This document shows, piece after piece, positions 42,506 to 53,779 of a stretch of DNA of 64,000 bases. Source of the stretch: Hyaloscypha bicolor E (Eukaryota > Ascomycota > Leotiomycetes > Helotiales > Hyaloscyphaceae); NCBI RefSeq assembly GCF_002865645.1, contig NW_020194552.1:682001-746000 (forward strand), read 5' to 3'. The notes under the pieces were generated by a model. It saw nothing but the letters and a program-made list of their open reading frames with translations, had not been told where the DNA came from and ran no database searches. The stretch's first letter is position 1, and each line of letters begins with the position of its first letter. The translations under genes were made by a program, and so were the position numbers.

Positions 42506-45500
42506 TTATAGCCGGGAGGCGCTAGGTAGTAATGTCAAATCTACGCTCCTAGGTCTCGAAGGAGAACTGTCCGCTTCCGATAAAGATTGAGGCCTGCGTC
42601 TGAGCCACAAGTGATAATATCCAACTCGGCTGCTAATTGATGGGCTTCCGATCCCTGCTGCGCATCCGCCCCCAATGGCTAGCAGTCCAGCCGGATGCAT
42701 GGTTTCCACGTCCCATGTGATTTGACAGTCGTGTTCCTCGAGCAAGCGGAGCATTGTCTTCACTCCTGTGCTTTCTCTGTCTCTCCTCATTTCGAGGCTA
42801 AAGATCAGCGGATGATCGATGATCGAGGTATCTGCTTCGTGCAAGAGGAGAAGTCGGACGGCCTCCACATCACAATGTTGGACGCAGCTGTACAATAGGG
42901 ACGTTTGATCCCCACAACATGCGTCCGGAACGGCCAAAGCATCTGGATTTGCCCCATGCTCTAGAAGCAGCCTAGCAATTGAATATCTTTCTTCTTTTGA
43001 GATGTGTTTTTGAGGATCACATCGCAATACCCAGGCAAGCGGGGTGCGGAGTATGTCACGATCAAAACGAGATACCAGCGCCTGTGCATCTTCCGGATCA
43101 GGTGAGTTACAAGAGTCATCGTGATAAATTCCATATTTCAGCACGAGCGTGATCAGAGGCTCTCGGCTAGCGGAAGTTGTGGAGAGCCGCTGGCCAGTTG
43201 CAGCCATTGTCAAGATCGTGGCGTGTACCGTTTGATCCTGACTTAGAAAAAAATAGGCCAGGTCTTGACGATGGGCTTCGGATATGTAACTAGTCAAGGT
43301 TTTCAAATCCGCGCCAACCGCCAATATCAAAAGCAAATTGATATCACTAACACTGCTGAGAATGACGTCAGGTAGTAGACGCTGCCGGGCAGCCCATTCT
43401 CGAATGGTCCATTCTACGGGCTCCCTGTCTAATATAAAAATCCTGTCGCTGATCATGGGGCGAAACGCTTGGTACAATCGAGCTCCATCTGCCGAGCCTT
43501 CGAGCTCAGCAAGAAACGCGTATTCAAATATTGACTTGCCAGGTTCCTGTGTCCACGTCCTTCTAGAGAAGATACCGCTTTCCAAAAGGTAGAGGTATCC
43601 ACTTTGAGCTTTGAAGGTAGGATCTAGATGAAGACCAAGATCGCTGCGGCTCTCGGCAACAAAATCTTTCACGGTCTGGTGGATGAATTGAACAGCGAAT
43701 GTACTTCCGGGGGAATAAGTTTCGTCCTCGATGTCCAACACTTCGTGGCTACTATCAGAGTCATTGGCTAACTCAGTAGCGACTAGCTCTAAAAGTCCAC
43801 CACTTCTGCTCATCAACTGGCGGGTCATCTCTTCCTCAGAAGCCTCATGAACAGGCTTGGCAGTAATACCTAATTTCTGGTATCGATAGGTATCGATGCC
43901 AGAATCGTAAGGTATCGATACTATCGATTCCGTATCGATTCCTATCGATTCCCGGAACCCAATTCCCCCCTTTAATTGCAATTAACTTTAGAACCACTTC
44001 CCTTATAAGAAAGCTTTTGGTAGCGCAAATATTCTACTTAATTTAGGCTTTCTATTTAGCTACTTATCTTATAGTTTAGACTAAAACTCGTCTCAATGCG
44101 GCTATTTTAAGCAAAAAATAGCTTTTGAGATTTTCGTGAGGCTCGCTTATAATAAGCGTTCCGATAAGAGATACGAATACGATACTAAATTTTCCGAATA
44201 CGAGAGCTTTTTTAAATTAAAATAATATTAGCTTTTATTAATAATATTAAGTAATTCCTTTAATAGAAAGACTAGAAAATAAAGAAATTATATATAAATA
44301 TATTATTATATAAATTAAATAATAAATGGAAGAGATAATTTAAGGCTAAGTATCGATTCGGTATCGATACGTATCGATTCTTGCGATACCTAAGTAATAC
44401 CATCCAGTATCAATACCTTATCGATACCAAAAGTATTTTTGCCAAGCCTGCTCATGAACCTTCCCCCGTCTCGAGAAAGAGACACACTTCATGAAAGCTT
44501 TGATTGGAAGCGGCGAGAGACTGCAAAGTGTAATTTGCAGCATGATGTATGCTTCTTGTGTGTAGTCGGTATCAATTCGCTGCAAAGTATGCCGGTATAA
44601 GTCTCCGAGTTCCTCTGGCATCTTCGAGACATTCTCTTCCAATAGCGATATTGCGGTACCGTCTCTTATCCCTTTGACAAGCTCATCCACGACGATTCGA
44701 ACCCATATGAATACGCCACGAGCTTTGGTGGTCACCTGTGAGGAAAGTTGCTCAATTTTTGGCAAAAGAGCAAGCCGAGCCTCTTCACCCAAGCGTGATA
44801 TTGGGGCTGATAGCCTTGTCGAAGTATAGGCCTGGATGTCCCCAGAGGTATATTCGTGTATAGCAAACTGCGGACAAGTCCCGAAATGCTCCCCGAAAAC
44901 GTTCCAGGTTCTACTCGCAACGCAGATCTTGATTCTGACCATCAACCAATCTGCACTTGAAATTAACTCGTAGATGAACTTGGAAAGTTGATGGTTGTCT
45001 CCTTCATGTTCGTCAAGAGCATCCAAAAAAATGCACGCCGAGAGGGGTACTTTTCGTTGTTTCGTGAACGCCACCCAGGCTGCGGAGAGCGAGTCAAAGG
45101 TCCAGATCGGATTTGGCTTTCTCTGCTCTTTCACCAAATCTTCGTAGATAGTGTAAACAAATGGCAGAAGGTTAGGTAATTGTGATAGAAGTTGATGCAA
45201 AACACCTTGGAGCATTCCTTCGATTGACTTCTGGATATGAGAACCACGGTCGTGGAAGAAGAATCCCAGTATGATCCATTCAGGCCTAGTTTCCGGGAGA
45301 TTTTCGCATGAACGCAAAGCTGTTGTGAGAATGTCTCTGGTTCTTTCGTCTCTCATCGCGAACTTCATCAATGTTGATTTTCCTGATCCCGGCTTTCCAT
45401 TGATCCAGAAGACGGGGCGAGAAGGACCAGGCATGTTCTGATTCTCTTCAAGCCAATCAACAAATGGAACAATGTTGCGATCGAAGAGCCATTGAAGGGT

Positions 45501-46976
45501 GCCGTCATAGGACGAGGCAACGTTGATATATCGTGTACTCGTTTGGGAATTTTCAAGACTCGAGAGGCAATCTAAAATACCATCAGTTCAGGGATATCAC
45601 TACCGTGTCGGGCGCCAAGCGTACCTTCTAGTTTTGCGGATTCGTGTGCTAATCAGTCCACTGTCAGCATATTCTCCTGCAGTGACGTTTTCAACCGAGA
45701 ATTGGGGTAAGAAAATAATCACCACCTACAAGCCTGAGAATTGTCACTGATATCATCCACCCACCGACGTAATTGAGAGCTGACTCGATCAAACCCAACT
45801 TCTTCGGATGATGTAAACTTAGTCATCTCACGATGATTCTTCGGTATCGACGATACCTCCTCTCCCGGGTGACCAATCTGTGCGGATTCGTTGTCGACAA
45901 TGAGGCTGTGGAACAGAAAGAACTTCCTGATTTCTCGGTCTTCGTAGAAGGACGATATCTTGATATCCCACTTCTGCTGCGTACTTCGAAATCTGTTGCT
46001 TATACCTTTCAAGGTATCTGAGTTTTTCTCCAAAGACCTTAAAAGCTTCATATTTGGCCGTTTGGTGGCAAGCCGAGCTATTCGATATGCGTGTTTTCCT
46101 ATAGTTGCTGACCCAGACCCTCGATGTGGTGTTCCGAGGAAGGAGATGCCATAAGTTACTGATGCCAGATTCTTGAGACGTTCAATCTCGGAGTGAGAAG
46201 CTATATTCAAAGCCTTGAAAACGTCAACACTGGATAGGATCGTGAGGATAGAGAAGTCGGCCACTCACTTCCTTAACTACAATCCCTCCCAGACTATGCA
46301 CGACAAAGACGACAGGCCTCGCCAGCTACAAAAATATAAGTCAGTTCTGATGGATCCCTTCCGAGAGCCTCCACCTACACTTCCAAGCTTTTCCGACAAA
46401 TTTGCAATATCAGTCAGGAGATCGTTAGCATGCTGCTCAACAGTATTATGCCCCACTGACGTATTGAAGGCGTCAACATCAGCATCATATCCCCAAGTGA
46501 AAATTCGAGCTTCTGGAAGAACAGCCGGAAGTATTGTTTCCGGCCAGAACACTTCCCCGGGGTGCAGTCCAACAATTTGAGAGCAACCCATCTGGCTTGG
46601 ACGGGGCATCCCAGCGCCTAGGGCTGAAGCTTCTCTTGAGGAGATCTCATTGCTGACGTCCGGCTCCGTCTCTAAATCTGCTGCTACCGAAGACCTCCCG
46701 GTCCCGGCTAATTCTTCTAGTCGCCTAGAAGCACTGCTACTGGGATTCACTAGAGATGGGATACTCCGTTCGGGCTCCTTGCGCCCAGTCCACGTCCTCT
46801 GAGGATGACCAAACAGTCCATGAACGAACACAATGCTGCACAGACTGAGATCAATGCCAAATCAGCCAGGGAGGAAGGGGCAATGGGTACGTAGCTATAG
46901 ACTTGCTTTCATCTTCAGGCGCATAGACTTGAGTGAGCCCAAAGCGCTTGATCTCTACAGCCTTGCGGCCCGACAT
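42506..46976 (-). pseudogene. Alpha/beta-hydrolase-NACHT-ankyrin NLR gene, split by a hAT MITE
   Basis: Predicted exons (minus) are 46976-46891, 46835-46379, 46325-46269, 46213-45730, 45648-45625 (24 nt), then 45571 to 42506, interrupted by the element at 43852-44450. The N-terminal hydrolase-like domain shows IVFVHGLFGHPQRTWTG, EARIFTWGYDADVDAF, PVVFVVHSLGGIVVKE (nucleophile GHSLGG-type) and GISFLGTPHRGSG. NACHT has Walker A NGKPGSGKSTLMKF and Walker B ACIFLDALDEHEG. The C-terminal half has QFIHQTVKDFVAES and ankyrin-like SIARLLLEHGANPDAL and EAVRLLLLHEAD. Read into the element, the protein ends about 10 codons later (stop 44418), losing the C-terminal region. Both halves are otherwise open and meet in the same phase across the duplicated target, so the break looks recent. 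Fungal NLRs act in non-self recognition. Confidence 0.85.
43852..44450. mobile_element. 599-bp non-autonomous hAT element in the NLR gene
   Basis: The ends read CAGGCTTGGCA inward, sharing the first ten bases with the 3.6-kb hAT element at 29558. The 8-bp duplication CTCATGAA lies at 43844-43851 and 44451-44458. Many GTATCGATA/TATCGATTC units lie next to both ends; the centre is AT-rich and has no coding capacity. It was probably moved by a hAT transposase in trans. Confidence 0.9.
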
Positions 46977-48015
46977 GGCGAAACCGGAATAGGGTCCTGT
47001 AGCCGTCTCCACGCTGTCGTAAAGGTTTCGGGTGGCTCACGCTGCCATATAGAGAAACGCTCGACAGGTAACCAGACCTTCAAATGCGTTCAAAGATGAA
47101 GAAAGATAAGAATTGAAGTTGAAAGTGAGGTGGATGAGAAGCCGCTGAGACACAGCGTGGCGGAGCTGCAAGGTGCTGATTTGGGCGTAGCGCGCAGCTT
47201 CAGATAATTCGCCCCCACGGTCAGGCTCTGACCCAATCCTGCTCTCAAGGTACTAAGGTACTAATTTGATTATTATAATACTTTAAATACAATATAAGTA
47301 AGACAACCTCCAAATGATTATATTACAGGGCATTACCCAACCTATGTTTTCCCGTCAGCTCTTCTAGTTCCCCAAAATCGAGGACTATTAATGAGTTAAT
47401 GAATTAATTAATAAAAGTTACTTACGAATCAATGGCCGTCGTTGCTGTTCATACGGAGATAACGGCATAAAGTATCGGGAATACAGGGTATTTTGGCCTT
47501 TGGCCTTTGGTGTTCTACAGGGAACGAATTTAGGGCAAAACTTCGCTATAAGCCCCTATAACTCCAGGCAGTGCTCCCTAAATTGACGTAAAGAGGCGCT
47601 ATAAGATATTCGCAGGAGATAAGTATGATCTTCTAGGTTTATAGTAGTATTAATATAGTAACCATAGCACTTGGATATTAAACGAGTAACTATTATAGGC
47701 CGCCTTAGTAATAACTCCCTTGTAAGTATAGGGGACAAGCCCTAAAAAGATATGGCAGCCCTTGTTGAAGCCGTATAAGCTATTCTCAGGGGAAGGTCCT
47801 GGAAATATAGGGCTTTGCAGCGAGTTTGCTACCTTGATCTGTACACTAGAGGTGTCACGTGCTGTGCACACGCGTATATATAGCTTGTTCACCGCCCTTA
47901 GGGCACCATCATTCTTACATATTTACAAAAACACACCCACATTCCACTTCCACAGCTTGTCCAGGCCGTGACAAGAGGGTCTAAAAATCTCCCAATGCCC
48001 TATATTCCCGATGCT
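46977..48015. other. Intergenic, NLR promoter side
   Basis: About 1 kb with no supported gene. A CACGTG (47856-47861), a TATATATA (47875-47882) and a CT-rich leader look like a plus-strand promoter, yet only a 20-codon frame follows. Minus-strand frames near 47556-47892 have weak protein character and may be relics. Confidence 0.35.
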
Positions 48016-48273
48016 TTATGCCGCGATCTCCGTACGATTATCTCGTCTAACGACTGACGACCTGTTCCCAATTCCAACTCCCCTCTCATTGTAGGAGTAC
48101 TCGCAATGAACATCGTAAAATCGTTGGCGATAGAGAAGGTAACAACCATCGCAAGATTTATAGGCTCCCCTCACCACATGGGCCTCTTCCTTGGCAACCC
48201 CAACAGAAGGAGCGACAAGTGCTTGTGGCACTAAGGCGGCGAGGAGAGCTATTGAAAGATCTGAAAGTTTTAT
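48016..48273 (-). pseudogene. Small secreted-type Cys protein lacking an ATG start
   Basis: An 85-codon frame on the minus strand begins with a secretion-signal-like segment, KLSDLSIALLAALVPQALVA, after a first codon ATA at 48273. A short mature part follows with CDGC, a later Cys, and a VVRRDNR tail with a possible Kex2 site. A TATA box lies 123 bp upstream and there is no ATG between it and this codon. ATA in place of ATG fits one C-to-T change on the plus strand in a CA context, the RIP preference. The frame itself is undamaged. A small secreted protein (effector-like or antimicrobial-like) is a guess; it could also be a chance frame. Confidence 0.4.
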
Positions 48274-48395
48274 GTGTGAGAGGTTTCGAGGTGGTCGATA
48301 TACGCTACGAGGGAAGTGGAGGGTTAGAAGAAAGGAAAAGACTGATTTGACAATGTGAATAGATAGGCTTTGAGAAAAAGGGTGAGTTACAGATT

Positions 48396-48405
48396 CTTTA
48401 TATAT
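48396..48405 (-). promoter_or_regulatory. TATA box upstream of the small secreted-type frame
   Basis: ATATATAAAG reads on the minus strand. It is followed by a pyrimidine-rich leader of about 100 bp (CTTTTTCTC, TCTTTTCCTTTCTTC) before the frame at 48273, the usual layout of an active fungal promoter. Confidence 0.45.
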
Positions 48406-49367
48406 GATTACCTTTACCCCTTTCAACTTATCACTGCTTGTATGTAAGGCGTAGACAGATACCCCGTAAAATGTTTAATACAAGTGCCACTCGATAACTA
48501 GCAAGCCAATCGTATACTCTTGTTCAGAATACGAAGCTGGTTTGCCAAGTCTCGAGCCACCTACGGGACTGATGGCAGAGCGCCATTCTAGTGTAGCTGT
48601 GACGGTACCGTTATTCTTCAGGGAGTCTGCCTAAAGTTGATGATCTGATCCGAAATTCTTCAACAAAACGATAGGACCAAATGCCGGCAACTAGATTTTA
48701 ATTGGTCCTTACATCATGTGCAATGAGCGAGAGGCTGAGAGCTAAGCCTTTTCCGATACTGAATAGTATATCTCTCAACCTCTCCTCTCGCGGTTAATCT
48801 ACAGCTGACATTTGAATCAAGGCTCGCTCAGCTCACGACCCCTTTTTGTCTCCCGAGCGCAGCATTATCTCTCTTTCCTAGCCTCGCCACGGAAAGCAAA
48901 TTCTATATCCACATAGCATGCAAGAGCGAATGGAGATCAGAATGAAATGGGGTACAGAGATGAGAGGGGGATCGAGTAAGAATTACTTTACATGCAGACT
49001 GGCTAGTTAACTTATTTGAATTGTTTCATGTATCAATCGAGAAAAAGTACCCGGAAGTCAGGAGGATCTTAGAGCTACGATTTGGCAAGTAGGAGTTTGT
49101 AAGTATTAGGTAATGATTCCCAGTAAGAGATGCTATGGAGAGTCGAGAGTGCGCTCTGCGAAGCAACTTTTACTCGAGCTGCGTGTTTTAGGAAAGGATA
49201 GCACACACCATCAAAAAATTGAACCGGTCCAACTACTTTAATGAGAGCATAGACAAAAAAGAGAATGTTTCCACAATTTATAACTTTACTCATCCAAGAC
49301 TCTAGGCCTGAAGCCCTTCGCAAGCTCCGAAATTCTCAGGGCCTCACACCTAGACATATTCTTCATC
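48406..49367. other. Intergenic, no gene seen
   Basis: About 1 kb without a supported gene. A weak hairpin (gcgagaggctgagag facing ctctcaacctctcctctcgc, 48725-48795) is the only structure noticed. Confidence 0.35.
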
Positions 49368-49985
49368 ATGAGACGTTTCTGCAAACGCCCCAAGGAGAAA
49401 TTCGATTCCAACATCATCGGTCAATCGTATCCAGGAGGCTGCGAGGATCTCACTAGGGCTTTTGCATACGCTCTGGTTGGAGGAGGCACGGATGATAAAT
49501 ACAACAAGACATTCAATCTCATATTAAGCGAACAGATAAATCCCCTCGACGTCCGGATAAACTATGAGAAGTGCTGTATAGAGGAAGATGGGGAGGTATA
49601 TCAAGCCGTGGTATGGGAGCGCCAGAACCCCGAAGCGGAAGGGAAGGTCAATGGCGTTAGCTATAACTTCTACAGTACTGGAAGTAAAGAAGCTAGCCGA
49701 GCTTGGAGTTATACTCATCATTTAGTCCATATTTTCAGAAATTACCGGTTCTTTATGGCTGCTGATGGGTACGCTGGTCTGGCACCATTGAACACGAAGG
49801 ATAATTGTGATGATTCAGTTGCCTTTTTGGATGGTGCTAATGTGCCATTTGTGATTCGGCTTTTGGGAGATGATACTCTTGATTGGGCTCTTGTGGGACC
49901 GTGTTATGTGCATGGTGTGATAGATGCTAAGGCTGCGATGGAGAATAAAAGTTTTGGCGGCAGGACGCAGATACGTTTAGTATAA
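49368..49985 (+). pseudogene. C-terminal fragment of a HET-domain protein
   Basis: The 206-codon open frame contains the tail that follows many HET domains: RNYRFFMAADGYAGLAPLNT, then VAFLDGANVPFVIRLL and LVGPCYVHGVIDAKAAM. In whole genes (usually 600-750 residues) these read GYIGLAP....GD.V....GA..PFV.R......Y.LVG.CYVHGIMDGEA. The HET domain itself is absent upstream in any frame that I can read. This is therefore a truncated relic or, less likely, a short gene using only the tail. Its frame is intact. It ends about 90 bp before a MITE with perfect inverted repeats. Confidence 0.7.
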
Positions 49986-50075
49986 ACCTGGGATTTTGTC
50001 ACTTCTGGAACCAAATGAGAGGGGGGAAATTATACGGTACTGTACCACTCAAAAAACCGAATAAAGGGAACCATG

Positions 50076-50232
50076 CTGTATCCCTTCGTCTGGCGAGACA
50101 TAGTCCACGCTAGCAAGGGGGCCTGGCACAGGGCGAAAAGGCAATGGATGACTAACCGAAGCTACGACTTTCCAGTCTGAGCCAGGCCCCCTTGCTAGCG
50201 TGGACTATGTCTCGCCAGACGAAGGGATACAG
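50076..50232. mobile_element. 157-bp foldback MITE with perfect 52-bp arms
   Basis: The arm 50076-50127 (beginning CTGTATCCCTTCGTCTGGCG) is repeated exactly in reverse at 50181-50232, with a 53-bp spacer. If the element proper starts TCCCTTCG (50081-50227), TA flanks both ends, as in Tc1/mariner-type MITEs; otherwise no clear target duplication is seen. Perfect arms suggest a young copy. Confidence 0.8.
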
Positions 50233-51139
50233 TAGAGTTCCTTCAGTTCCGACTCTCAATAATTTTTTTGACCCACATTTTATGCGGCACTAACCTTCTA
50301 TGGCTAGCCTATCTCCGGACCCTGCGTTCGCTTAAGTTCCTGTTCCGGATGTAACGTCGAATTTGGCCTGGAATTCTGATATCGGCAGAGGTGCCTCAAT
50401 TGAGTGCTCAAACACGAACGGCGAGTGCCTGCTTGCTTAAAGAGTATTTATATAGTACTAACATTATACTGTCCTATACGCTTGAAAAATCTATCCAACG
50501 TTAATCTACCCATCTTCAGTACTTTGGGCTGACAATAAAACATCTTTTTGCTCAGCCTTCCATGTACAGTCACCAGCGAAATCGGCTTCCGCTCTGATCA
50601 GTAGATTAAATTCAGCCAAACTGCCAAGACACATAACCACACTTATCCTATCTTAGCTAGCGACCTCATCCCGATGGCAACGGAGATACCTAAGAGTCGT
50701 TCTCTACATCACGTGCCTCATTCTAGAAATTATATTGTCAGCGGAATGCTGTGCTTTAAGCAGCTTGTTATGTGTTGTTACTTAATTATATTACCCTCAC
50801 ATGAATTTCTAGCGTGAGGTGGCAAATAATAGTCAGTTTTTCCTACGCACCAGAGTGCGCGGATGTCCAGTCGGATGCAGAGCAGGAACTAAAAGAAAAT
50901 GGTAAACGAAAGTGCTCAATTACACTTTTCAGTTCTCTAATTTGATCGATGATTTATTGTAAATATGAGAGATGTAGAAGGGCCACGCTAATTGACGTGT
51001 TCTGTCGAGATTCTCCAGTTGTTCAGCTCAAATTTCTACTTGGCTGAATTCCGACGGGACTTTGCCAATCTAACAGCTTCCATGGGAACCCCCTCTACAG
51101 GCATAAGGACTTCCTTCTTACCTAAATTCAATCAATTGT
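50233..51139. other. Intergenic 0.9 kb, no gene seen
   Basis: AT-rich DNA between the MITE and the stop codon of the minus-strand HET gene. No coding frame, RNA gene or repeat was recognised. Confidence 0.4.
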
Positions 51140-53779
51140 TCAAAAAAGATAGTATTTCCGGGTTTCAACATCATCCATCCATTCTTTGGACAGAAGCGTT
51201 CCGAATCCGACCCGCTTATACTTGCCCCCACACAGCTCAATGAGAATTCCCAAATAGAGGTCCTTTTTTCCTTTAGTCTCGTGGGAAAAGGACCATCGCG
51301 CGTTGTTGGAGAAGCTTGATTTCCCCATGAGTAGGAACAGCGTTGTGGACGACGGCGATCGGTGCTCAAAATTTCCATCGTCGAAGCAGAGCCAACCGAG
51401 TTCCGCGCCCAACTCTGCAGAATCGCTAGCACAGGCATGAAAGAAATGGATCCCAGGCGAATTTGGCCGGTCCGGGAGTCCGATGAGATCTTCGTAGGCC
51501 CGAAACACTCCGCCGTTGTCGGTTTCAACTAGCAATTGGCCTTCATTTTCAATGGTGCAAGGCATGAATTTCAGGTGTTGTACAGGCTTTGCCCTTGACA
51601 GTACGATAAGCGAATTCGGCCTACTCGAGAACCGCATGGTCGCCGCGGTTGACTCGTTCACCTCGAAATGATGATGGGCCAGACCGTAGCTGACACGTCC
51701 AGCTCTTGAAGCCCAGCTCCAGGTTGGAACGTGTGCCATGTGAGGGTCCGCGTGAATTCCTACCGGTATCCAAAACAAACAATTCGGCAACGTTTCTGAC
51801 CAGATACCAAACCGGTATTCGCCATGAAAATGCCGCCGCCAGCGCTCAACCATGCTGTCGTTGTCCGAAATATCGAGCCCTTCTTGCCCTTCCTCTAGAC
51901 AATTCAAATCTTCGGTAACACCACCCTGCCACTGCTTCAGCGCTGTGGCAAGTCCATCCAGAGATATGAGCTTATCTTTAGCAAATGTGAACGCCCTATC
52001 ACTATGCCTTTCGACCACATCATTCCAGCTGACTCCGGACATATTCCAGTTGTAGATGACGTCTTCGAACTCTTGACCACTATCCTTTACACCATGCACC
52101 CTACAGCACCAAAATATATGATTTTGACGATAGTGTATTATACGGCGTGAGAGAATCCACTCCTGTGTGATCCAGCCTCTTGACTGTAGCACGGCATCTT
52201 TAAGGCCCGTATCGTCCGATCTCATCGGACGGAATAGGTCAACAATATCACGCAACCTTCTATCGGTTTTCGGATGCCAGCCAGGATGTCGCCACTCAAT
52301 ACTAGCTGCAAAGGTCCCACGACGCCTCAAGGCCCCAGTAGATCCATGACAACTATAAAAAGGAAGCTCTAGAGATTGCAACGACAGGGTTGAATACCAC
52401 CTTCTATTGAAACAGCCATGAAGTGAGTTGGGAGAGTCAGATGCCGCGATCGTCACGTAAGCCCGCTGGTAAATATTTCCCATTAAGGAGGCTTCCTTCA
52501 ACCAGTCTCTCTCGTCATCCTGAACGATACAAATGGAATCGATCCAGATGTATCTTAACCCCAGCTTGCGGGTAATTCTGATAGCGTCGAGGAATGTCTC
52601 CGGCAGTGCACTCAAGGGGATCTCTTCCAGGTGCTGAGCCAAGGTAGCACTAGTTGTTTTTAGTGGGGAAGCCTTGGGATCACCCCAACAGTGGCTAAGG
52701 GCGGCCCAGCGTCCCCTCTTCTGGCCATGCGTCTCAATCAAGCGCAGACTTCCAGATATGTCATTTTCAGTCAGGTCTATGATACGAGTTGGTAGGATTT
52801 GATCATCTGGGTGGCCAATGGCTTGTCTGTCAACGGAAAAGCGGCAGGGGATGTGAGTCCTATCGCAACTTCGAATCTCGGATTTGACCCAATTGAAGGC
52901 TGCATCAGAATCAGACGGGCAAGGTAAAGGGCGTTTTGCAATAGCTCGAGCGGCAGGACTTCCTTTGAGATGCATCAGCTGAACGGTCGGGGGGCTGACA
53001 ATTGAAGAACTGGTACCTTTGACAGCGGCCACTGCTATATATCCTCGTAGGCACTCTGACGACGTTGATAATGGAGAACTGGATGGTTCCAAGACAACTT
53101 CTATATTCTGAAGAGTACAGGGCTCTTGAAACTCTGGCCGCTGAACTCTTGTTAAACACAGGAAAACTCGAGATTTAGAATACAAGGGATCGAGGAGAAA
53201 AACTGCGTGAGCTTCAGATGCCGCCAAGATCTTTTTGAGGGGCAAATCTTCCAGTGTCAGACGAGGTTGCTGCAAGGTATGAGCAACGACGATGGTGTCT
53301 CTGATCATGGCACAGAAATCACACTTTCTCCCAGAACGAATAAGATCTCTAGCATGAGCCACATGCTTGATCACGTTTGGCGGTAACAATTTGGGAGCAG
53401 GGCGCGCAGAGATGCCTTCAAATAGGAGTATGGCTTCATTAGGGTCCTCCGGCCATGCACCTGCAACCCATTTCGCGGCCTCCTCGTTGCTCGAATCGTA
53501 CTCAACAATCTTTGGCCATCGAGAGATCTTTCGGCTGATCCGTCTGGACACGTCTTTACAGACGCTGCACAGCGTGGCCTCGGCATGGCCAGGCTGGTGA
53601 GAGGGAACAAGGGGCAACGCCATGAGCCGCGGTGGCCGCGAAGGGAGCCGGCGACTTGTTTCTTTTGTTCTTGCCATTTGGCAAGGACAATAGGGTGAAG
53701 TGTGGTTGATGTGGTGAAACAGGGTTTTAAGGGGCGGGATGTTCAAGACTGGGAGGTGACCAGCGGGAGATTGTGGCAT
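51140..53779 (-). CDS. HET-domain protein, 879 residues
   Basis: A single intact exon. The HET domain runs from RWAALSHCWGDPKASPLKTT (about residue 347) through FLDAIRITRKLGLRYIWIDS, CIVQDDERDWLKEASLMGNI and YQRAYVTIAASDS to GWITQEWILSRRIIHY, the usual order for this family. The N-terminal region has a Cys-containing CSVCKDVSRRISRKISRWPK segment (about 70-90) and KCDFCAMIRD (about 152), resembling the leader regions of such proteins. The C-terminal part (for example HVPTWSWASRAGRVSYG) is also typical. It should be a cytosolic non-self-recognition or cell-death protein. Its start lies only 41 bp from a transposon end, so its native promoter has been displaced or cut. Confidence 0.9.
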   Translation of the reverse strand: MPQSPAGHLPVLNIPPLKTLFHHINHTSPYCPCQMARTKETSRRLPSRPPRLMALPLVPSHQPGHAEATLCSVCKDVSRRISRKISRWPKIVEYDSSNEEAAKWVAGAWPEDPNEAILLFEGISARPAPKLLPPNVIKHVAHARDLIRSGRKCDFCAMIRDTIVVAHTLQQPRLTLEDLPLKKILAASEAHAVFLLDPLYSKSRVFLCLTRVQRPEFQEPCTLQNIEVVLEPSSSPLSTSSECLRGYIAVAAVKGTSSSIVSPPTVQLMHLKGSPAARAIAKRPLPCPSDSDAAFNWVKSEIRSCDRTHIPCRFSVDRQAIGHPDDQILPTRIIDLTENDISGSLRLIETHGQKRGRWAALSHCWGDPKASPLKTTSATLAQHLEEIPLSALPETFLDAIRITRKLGLRYIWIDSICIVQDDERDWLKEASLMGNIYQRAYVTIAASDSPNSLHGCFNRRWYSTLSLQSLELPFYSCHGSTGALRRRGTFAASIEWRHPGWHPKTDRRLRDIVDLFRPMRSDDTGLKDAVLQSRGWITQEWILSRRIIHYRQNHIFWCCRVHGVKDSGQEFEDVIYNWNMSGVSWNDVVERHSDRAFTFAKDKLISLDGLATALKQWQGGVTEDLNCLEEGQEGLDISDNDSMVERWRRHFHGEYRFGIWSETLPNCLFWIPVGIHADPHMAHVPTWSWASRAGRVSYGLAHHHFEVNESTAATMRFSSRPNSLIVLSRAKPVQHLKFMPCTIENEGQLLVETDNGGVFRAYEDLIGLPDRPNSPGIHFFHACASDSAELGAELGWLCFDDGNFEHRSPSSTTLFLLMGKSSFSNNARWSFSHETKGKKDLYLGILIELCGGKYKRVGFGTLLSKEWMDDVETRKYYLF

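Noticed and set aside
43852..43981. N-terminal 43 codons of the minus-strand frame 43981-42506 as a true start
   Set aside because: They are transposon sequence (TATCGATA repeats); the real coding sequence joins the NACHT exon upstream of the element.
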